Positions 57,177 through 64,000 of a DNA stretch of 64,000 nt are shown one piece after another. This stretch comes from Zygnema cylindricum (taxonomy: Eukaryota > Streptophyta > Zygnematophyceae > Zygnematales > Zygnemataceae). The notes beneath the pieces were generated by a model. It saw only the letters and a list, made by a program, of their open reading frames with translations, was not told where the DNA came from and made no database searches. Position numbers and translations under genes: made by a program. Each line of letters opens with the position of its first letter. Positions within the stretch are counted from its first letter, which is position 1. The DNA lies in assembly GCA_037447655.1 (NCBI GenBank), contig JBBHKE010002008.1, forward strand, positions 83,194-147,193, in the 5' to 3' direction.

Positions 57177-58317
57177 TTAGGGTGGCGTTCCATCAGAAGA
57201 AAAGTGGGGTAGTTTATAAAAATCTGCGCCTATCCGTACTAGGCCGTACCACTTATTTTGTTTTTATACGCAAAAAACATTACATGGGATCTTTGCCAAT
57301 ACTCTCCGAAGGTCTAGGAGGGTAAGATTAACCGTCAAATAATCATTCGCGAGGCATTCACTTCAAGTTTTTTGTAGTTGACAACCCACCTTCACAAGTT
57401 GGGTTTTCAGCTACAAAGTTAAAAGAGTCGCGACACGCTGGACAATTAAGCTACGTGTCACGATGGACTATCAACGAAATTCCCAAAATTTGCACATGAT
57501 ATGCACCTTTCAAAATGCAACCGTAAACGAAAAAAAGTAATCTCATAACGCTCCTTCGTCGCACTATTTTTGGCAATGCTCTTTAGTAACACTATTTCTA
57601 GAAAAGGACTTTTGTCATGTTCGAAAACAAGAACCCTAAAAAATGACTTGGTGAAGAAGACTCGCGTCTGCAAGTAGTACAAAAGTTATGTTGTATGATG
57701 ACTTGGTAAGCAGGCACATGGTGCGCAAATGAAGATTTGAAGTTAAGTTTGTTTGTGTGAAGAATCATGAAAGATATTGAATATCGGATCGTAGTTACAT
57801 GGGGCCACTCGTTTTAAAACACGTGGTTTACAAACTATACGCGATGGAACATCGTCTAAGGCCATGGTTCTATTTTGCAGTATCAATCAACGTAATAATA
57901 CGTTTACTAAGGCCTTTGTTCTCTTGTGTCAGGTTAGTAACCAACTTTTTACTTGCGTGGCACATTTAAGTTGATTCCACGTATTCACTATTGCAATTAT
58001 GCAAATCTACATTGATTCTTTCACAGCAAGGTGAGTACGCAATATCCATACCAACGGAGGTAAAAAGTGACTTGTTTGGAGTATTGAATAAAATCTGTAA
58101 GAGCGGACGCAACTTAATATTTGTAAAAGCTTACGAAAATGTTTGAATAGTTAGTGGATGGCAACAAGAGCGTGAAATAATATCCTCCCTCAAAGATTTT
58201 CTTGCGGCTTCTGGTGACCTCGTATCCACTGTGGCGTAGGCACATGGCCTTTGCAACATGTAGCCACCTAATTACGTGTTCATTGTGGATATTTTTTCAG
58301 GTTTAAACGCGGCACAA
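57177..58317. other. Non-coding stretch beginning with a partial R1 repeat
   Basis: Bases 57177-57260 read TTAGGGTGGCGTTCCATCAG with CCGTACT and CCGTACC words, like 33654. The rest has no recognisable feature. Confidence 0.5.
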
Positions 58318-59740
58318 TATTATACGTTCAAGCTCTGAAAATTGACCTCTTTGATGTCACTTGTTGCATACAGAAAGGTTTGAACGATGGCGTTTCTGAT
58401 TGTGCATCCGACGGTCAAGGTTTACGCTCATAATCGTGGAGAATCAAATCAGTCATTCAGTAAGCTAATTTTTCGGACATTTTTTTTTTGTACGGCATTG
58501 TAAGAAACATTACAGCCGTTAGTAAATAGCCTCATTTTTTCCCTAATGGAACTTCACCCTAACACTCCATAGGACCAAAAATATAAAATTCCGCATTTTG
58601 ACTATGAATCATTAATGGTAATACCATTGGACGGTGTACTATACTATACGGTAGATTCCTCCTCGAGCAGAAACAAAGCCGCGCAAAGTGATGAAAAATC
58701 AAAAATTACTGCTATTAACTTTAAAGTATGATATGCTATTAGGAGAAGTTTTCATTTAATGATTACCATTTTATATTTTGTTCGTAAAAAAAATGTTATG
58801 ATGACAAGCTTGTTTGGCTGTTTGCTTACAAAATATCTACGTGACATGGTATATCTACAAAGTTAAAGGAATATCTCATTAACTTTATTTAGCCGCCTAA
58901 AATAGCGTGAACATTATAAAGCATAAAATAGCTTAAAAAAACCAAAATTAGTGTTAATTTTACTCTAATTTACATGGCTCGTACTATTTCCAAACCCACA
59001 AGTACATATCTACTCTGATGCTATTAGGGTAGTACATTGGCAATTGAAATAGTGTTGGTGCTAACTCAACGTAAACCCTACAAATTGGCGTTAAGTGCCA
59101 AATCTAATGTTCAAGGTATGTCTCTTTGTAATCGGTACTTTGATAAAGTATTTTGGACTATAGTGAAAATTCTCTGTACTACTTTGAAGATGGTCCCAAT
59201 GTGCGACATTGAAATCGGAATTGACATGTGACGATTGTAGACGTAGGTACAACTTTGTGACGGTAACAAAGTTGGTGACGCCAACAAAAACAACAGCAGT
59301 TGTAATCATCTAGATTTTTGTAATTTTGTGACATGGCAAATGTTAAGGGTTTTGTGACATTCTGATGCCGTTCTCACTTGTGATAACCTCGACGTCACAA
59401 ATTCAAGAACTTTTGGCCATGACTACCTGATTTCGTTTATTCAACTTTTATCACTCGACTTGCTATAAAAATATACAAAAATGTAGTATAAAGAATTATT
59501 TTTACCTATTTTTGTCGTGCCTCATTCTAACAAGTGCGAGATATAATCAATAGTGTTACATGGAGAGGGGAGAGACGACGACGACGCAAAATTTTAAAAA
59601 GGACCCATGAATGAAAGTGGAGGTCCAAGACCCCTTCAGATTTTTCCCGTACATGCTCGTCCTTTTCGTACATGTGCTTGTCCCGCACGGAGAAAAATAG
59701 CGAGTACTCTCCCTCGTCCTAAAATTTGTCCACTCGTGTG
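58318..59740 (-). repeat. Inverted copy of the 16583-18066 repeat
   Basis: The R1 segment is at 58318-58562 on the minus strand. The shared flank (GACTATGAATCATTAATGG near 58597) and R2 words (59230-59400) follow, and the block CCTCGTCCTAAAATTTGTCC ends the match at about 59740. Similarity is imperfect throughout, so both copies are old. No gene. Confidence 0.65.
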
Positions 59741-60828
59741 GCGCGTGTGTGGGTCGTTTTTTATTTTTTTCTTCCGCTAAAATCCACTCGCGAGGCGATT
59801 TCTGATAAAGGGTTGGATTCTCTTGCTCGGCGGTCGAAAAAAAGAAAAAGACAAAATGCGTTCACATGACGACAAACATGAAGTACACTCACAATATTGA
59901 CTTGACATTCGCTATACTTTGGTAAAATTGATTTTCTTATATGGCTGAAGTTTTTCTTGTTCGGGACTGTGTTTTGGGGGAAAACGAGAAGAAAAGGTCG
60001 ATATTTTAATATATAGGGACACACCCTAAGATTTTTTTTTTCGACACAATTTCACAAATTACCGTATTAGCTCTAACGGTAATAAGGGATATAAATTGTT
60101 CGTAAATGGATATTTAAGTGTCACGAATATAGAGTTATGAATTTGGTAGACGTCCGCAAAAGAATCGCACAATTTGGAGTTGTATTTTAAAAGTTATAGC
60201 GATTGGTGTATTTAGGTGAAAGCGCGAAGTCAAAATAACAAATGAGTGTTCGTTATAGCGGGTTAAAGGTCAAATTAGTAGCAGAACTTCCGGCGTACGT
60301 TAGATAAAGTACTAATGGTCGTTTGGTACACATGATGTTTCGTTTCGTAATATTTTTTACTACGAAACGTCATGAGTCAAATTTTGTAAGTTACGTAGGT
60401 TTTTTGCGTGTGAAATTTGTGACGCGCAAACGTGCGAAGTCGCGTTTCAATTCGAGCGCCCTATTGCACGTAAATGTTACGTAGGGAAAGCTACAATTTT
60501 ATTGTTTAGAAATGTTATGTAGTTAGTCAGAGATTTCACACGTTTTTGCATTTGTCGGTCGAGTCCTAGCTGATGAATGAATGGCCCAGGTAAAAGCCTG
60601 TTCAACGAAGTGATGACTCTGGCCTGGCTAGTCCAGGGCGATGATGGATAAATGGTGAAGTCGAAAAGAAAATTAGGCATCTTTTCCTTTGGAAAAAAAA
60701 TTGGAAAGTCTTGACGAATCCTGGTTGTGAGCAATAATACCAAATTGGAGAAATGGCATTTCACGGAAATCTCTTACAAACTAAGTAGAGTTTTTGTAGT
60801 TAAGAGATAGAATTATTTAAGAGTGGAG
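59741..60828. other. Non-coding stretch before element K
   Basis: Poly-T and poly-A runs, TACG-rich words and short open frames without motif. Nothing that I can support. Confidence 0.5.
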
Positions 60829-61821
60829 TGTTGAAATTAAAGGTTTACTTAGGTATTTTCTAGGTTACTTAATTGATTTAAATAGGAGCAGGAAAAAGCA
60901 AAGGCAACCTGCTTCTAACTTCACTCTCTAGTCCCCATACTTGTCGTAGTCACTAAAGGCTGAAGAGGAAGCTAGAGCCATGGCTGCCTATGCTTCCCCT
61001 AGAGTCAGAAGGCAACCCTTTGGTAAACTTACCAAAAAGGTTGACGGACCCAAGATTTGATCCTAGTACTTACCGTCTGTCCAAATAGCCTAGTGTCGTT
61101 ACCATGTAGCCTAACACCTATGTCGAAGTATATAGGGTACGATAGCTACTTAAAGACTTAGAAATAGAGAAGTTCATTTGACTGACGAAGATACCACAAT
61201 CACATAGACATAGTTAGATAGAATTACATCAAAAAGTACTGCTTGTATTTTTATGGCTATAAATTAAGGCCGGTATCAATCGGACGGCGAAGGAAGAAGC
61301 CAAGATCACGGAATGGACGATTTGGTGGTTTGCGGTCAAAGCCACACCGAGTGACACGTGGCAACATGATATTGGATAGCGGCATCTCCGGGACATACCC
61401 TGGCGAACCCGGATATGGCAAGCATTGTTTTGTTGGCCATGTCGTACAATGGCCGTACAGAAAGTAATCCGGGCCAAGTAGTACTGTACAGTGATTAGAT
61501 TGGCACTGTACTTCAATAGTAGAGGGATCAGAGAGGGGTTTAGGACTTAAGAGAATTAGAAGTAGCCGCCTCTCTACCAGAGTGCTCCTACATAAAAGGT
61601 CATCTTTGACCATTGATAATTTACTGCTCAAGGGAGCAAATTCAAGGATTCATTTTGTAGTAGACTCAAGCGAGTCTGCTCTTCTAAGGGGTGAGGTCAG
61701 GTCAGTTTGTATTCTGTCAAGGTGTCAGTAATACGTATACAAAGACTAAGGGATTGAGGTTATCCTAAGGGCTTTTGGTAAGCTGCCTACTTTGAGTACT
61801 AATGGAGGTCTCAGAGTTACA
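60829..61821 (+). repeat. 5' LTR of element K
   Basis: Ends GAGTTACA. Exact composite site at 61359-61377, T-arm-like hairpin starting TTGACGGACCC near 61042, second ATTGG near 61500, TACATAAAAGGTC (TATA-like) near 61590. Confidence 0.88.
61359..61377 (-). promoter_or_regulatory. CCAAT-N9-CCACG composite site of element K
   Basis: Exact on the minus strand. The nine spacer bases differ from those of every other family here. Confidence 0.6.
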
Positions 61822-62960
61822 GGTTATGGGCCCACCCTCTAGGGTACCCACATTGAATGGGACTGGGTTTATCAACTATGAGAGTATGATGATAGGAGCC
61901 CTAAGTGAGAAAAGATTTTGGGGAATAGTGAGTGGGCGAGTATAGCGTCGATACGGTCTTGCTATCCCTCTAGGGTTTGGAGGAAGCAAATTTTATTAGG
62001 ATGCCAAATCCACCACCATTAGAGGACTCAGAAGACGGAGAAAGCATCGTGATGGAAAAGGGGAAAGAAAAAGAGAAAACCAAACCTATAGCAACCAGTT
62101 CTGTTTTCATGTCTCCTATTCCGAGGAATGAGGAGAATGACATCCATACTTGGGACAACAACAACATGGCGGCCAGGCATTTTATCCTTTATCATCAAAC
62201 ACAAGGGCTCGCAAGTCATCATTTGCAGGTGGAAAGGGCATCCGATCTGCGAGATGCGCTTATAGAGATGTACCAGAGCGGTGCGATTCAGGAACAAAAG
62301 TTGGTAGAGCAAAAGATCAATGGATACTTTCACAAAGGAGAGAAGATGCTCGATTTCTGCAATGAGCTGGCTATACCTTTCATGGAGTTAAAGTGTGCCG
62401 AAAAAGTAGAAACTGAGAAGGCAAAAGTTCACTGCTTACTCATGAAACTACTCGATGAGTCTGAGGACATTGTGAACCGCGTTCAGGATTTGCCGAAATC
62501 CAGATGGATATGGAATTCAGTAGTTGGTATGATCCTCGTCTGAGATAATACTATCGAGATCTGGAGGGGAGTTAATAGTGGACAAGCCTTGGCGGCCGAG
62601 CAAGTTGGAGAAACAAAGATTCACGGAAACCACTTAGAAGTCATGGAGGGGGAGACTAGACAAATCAATCCGATGAGTCCGGAACAAGGGAACCTAAGGG
62701 GCTTTGTCATTTCTGTAAAAAAACCAGGCATTACATGGCGTAATGTACCAAAATGACCAAGCTTCAGATAAAGGAAGGGCAGACCGGGGTTCAGCCACGA
62801 GGGAAGAAAAAGGCACTTGTCACACAAGTACTTCCGGAGGAATCCGCTGAGGAGGACGACGATTTTTTTTTGGATGAGGAGTTGGAGGCAAAGACAGAAG
62901 TCAAAATTCCTCGCAAGCGGAAATGTGTTTTCGGTGGACTTAAATGTGAACGAGGCTAGA
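61802..62960 (+). pseudogene. gag of element K
   Basis: The ATG at 61802 is in the LTR. The frame has a TAG after S-G-R-V (near 61943) and shifts near 61980 to a frame open to 62543, which ends in a TGA where other families have W-E-N. The knuckle C-H-F-C-K-K-x-R-H-Y-M-A-x-C (about 62704-62745) has R for G and a stop before the last cysteine. An acidic run follows (62830-62890). Confidence 0.84.
61822..61834 (+). other. Primer-binding site of element K
   Basis: GGTTATGGGCCCA, intact, directly after the LTR. Confidence 0.85.
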
Positions 62961-64000
62961 TTGTGGATTCAGGTGCCGCCATGCACATGTGCAAGGATAA
63001 GCATCTGTTCACTAAGCTAAGAAAGGTTCCTACAGTAGAGATTGAATATGGGGATGAGAGGGTAGTTACCACTACTTATGTAGGATCTGTAGATGTGAAA
63101 GTCATAGTGCAAGGGAAAACCTCAATAGTTACATTCTCCGATGTATTGTTTATTCCGGAGCTAAACAAAAACCTTATCTCTACATCTGTATTAAATGATA
63201 AAGGTTTTGAAACTAGCACCAAAAAAGGAGTTTTTACAGCTAGCTTTGAGGAAGATGTGTATTTCACTGCTGAGAAAGGTAGCGAAGGAATGTTCAGGCT
63301 TGCTTTAAGTAATGAAAAACTCAAACTTTACTATGCTGGTGTTAATAACATTATGTTGTGGCATAAGAGACTTGGGCATTTGAATCTAGAAAAGCTAAAA
63401 GAAATGAAAAAGATGGGAGGAGTTGAAGGGATACGCTTTGGGGAAAATGAGAATTTAAGTGATTGCAGTGGGTGTGCTCAGGGTAAAGCACATAGATTAC
63501 CATTTCCAAAAGAAGCAACCTATAAAGGAGAAAAAGTTCTTGATTTGGTACACACGAACATTTGGGGACCGGCAAGAGTGTCATCACCATTTATGCTAAA
63601 CATTACTGATGACTGGTCTCTATAGTCCCGTGTATATTTTTTGAAAAACAAATCAAAAACTCTGGAGAATTTCAAACAATATAAGGCATGGGCCGAGAAG
63701 CTTCACGAGACTTGAATAAAGAGAGTAAGAAATGACAATGGAGGGGAATATACCTCCAATCAGTTTGAGGAGTTCTTAAGAGAGGATAGTGTGCAACATC
63801 AAAAGATAGTTCCGGAAAACCCGGAACAGAATGGTGTTGCTGAGAGATTGAAGAGGACATTGAATGATAGTGCCCGGAGTATGTTGTCAGATAAAAGGAT
63901 AGGAAAAAGATTTTGGGCCGAAGCTATGAATTGTGATAATTATTTGAGAAATATAGTACTTACTTTGGCGGTGAAAGGCCAAACTCCATATGAGAGATGG
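62961..64000 (+). pseudogene. protease and integrase of element K, incomplete
   Basis: The protease active site is V-D-S-G-A-A-M-H-M-C (intact triad, 62963 on), preceded by a TAG. The frame is open to 63625 through the integrase zinc residues (H-K-R near 63363, C-S-G-C-A-Q-G near 63466). Further breaks are a stop near 63623 and a TGA near 63715. The D-N-G-G-E motif reads N-D-N-G-G-E near 63733, and N-G-V-A-E-R is near 63830. The window ends inside the integrase. Confidence 0.84.

Larger units (their letters stand above)
60829..64000 (+). mobile_element. Element K: copia retrotransposon, cut by the window end
   Basis: A 993-bp 5' LTR is followed by primer site, gag, protease and the start of integrase; the right half and the 3' LTR lie outside. 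The LTR starts TGTTGAAATT. Decayed by several stops and shifts. Its family lies between B and G in sequence. Confidence 0.9.

Overview
This is a retrotransposon graveyard from a eukaryotic nuclear genome. I find no host gene I would stand behind, no rRNA or tRNA gene, no CRISPR array and no operon. Nearly all recognisable coding sequence belongs to Ty1/copia-type LTR retrotransposons (order gag, CCHC zinc knuckle, DSG protease, HHCC/DDE integrase, YVDD reverse transcriptase, RNase H). Their LTRs are about 1.0-1.2 kb and start TG and end CA. Target duplications, where found, are 5 bp. The host could be a plant, an alga or an invertebrate; the sequence alone does not decide.

Layout. 1-776: a perfect mirror repeat (same strand, reversed, not complemented). 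891-14449, minus strand: a decayed non-copia Gag-protease element (called H), holding a solo copia LTR (4421-5478), three exact 447-bp tandem units (6206-7546) and an inserted copia element G (7553-14126, plus, target duplication ACACT). 14450-20095: non-coding DNA with two copies of a dispersed repeat, a truncated LTR (18069-18716) and a possible exon (19717-20007, minus). 20096-26505: copia element J (minus, duplication CAAAG). 26851-33289: element B (plus, duplication CTATG), whose 1450-codon gag-pol frame is broken by a single TAG. 34156-55860: an old element F (plus) that received C in its 5' LTR (34347-40805, duplication AAAGA) and D in its gag (42040-54694, minus); D in turn received E (46449-52642, minus, duplication CCTGT). 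55861-60828: repeats and unassigned AT-rich DNA. 60829-64000: element K (plus), cut off by the window end.

The copia families share an unusual design. The primer-binding site directly after the 5' LTR reads GGTTATGGGCCC, the complement of the anticodon arm of initiator tRNA-Met, so priming by a tRNA half (as in Drosophila copia) is expected. The gag ATG lies about 20 nt inside the 5' LTR and the frame is translated through the primer site. All 17 LTR copies or fragments that reach the region carry a CCAAT-N9-CCACG composite (the endoplasmic-reticulum-stress element layout) with the 9-nt spacing never varied. They also carry a tRNA-T-arm-like hairpin whose outer stem changes in a compensatory way between families. 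Together these suggest one lineage of stress-wired copia elements that has repeatedly inserted into itself.
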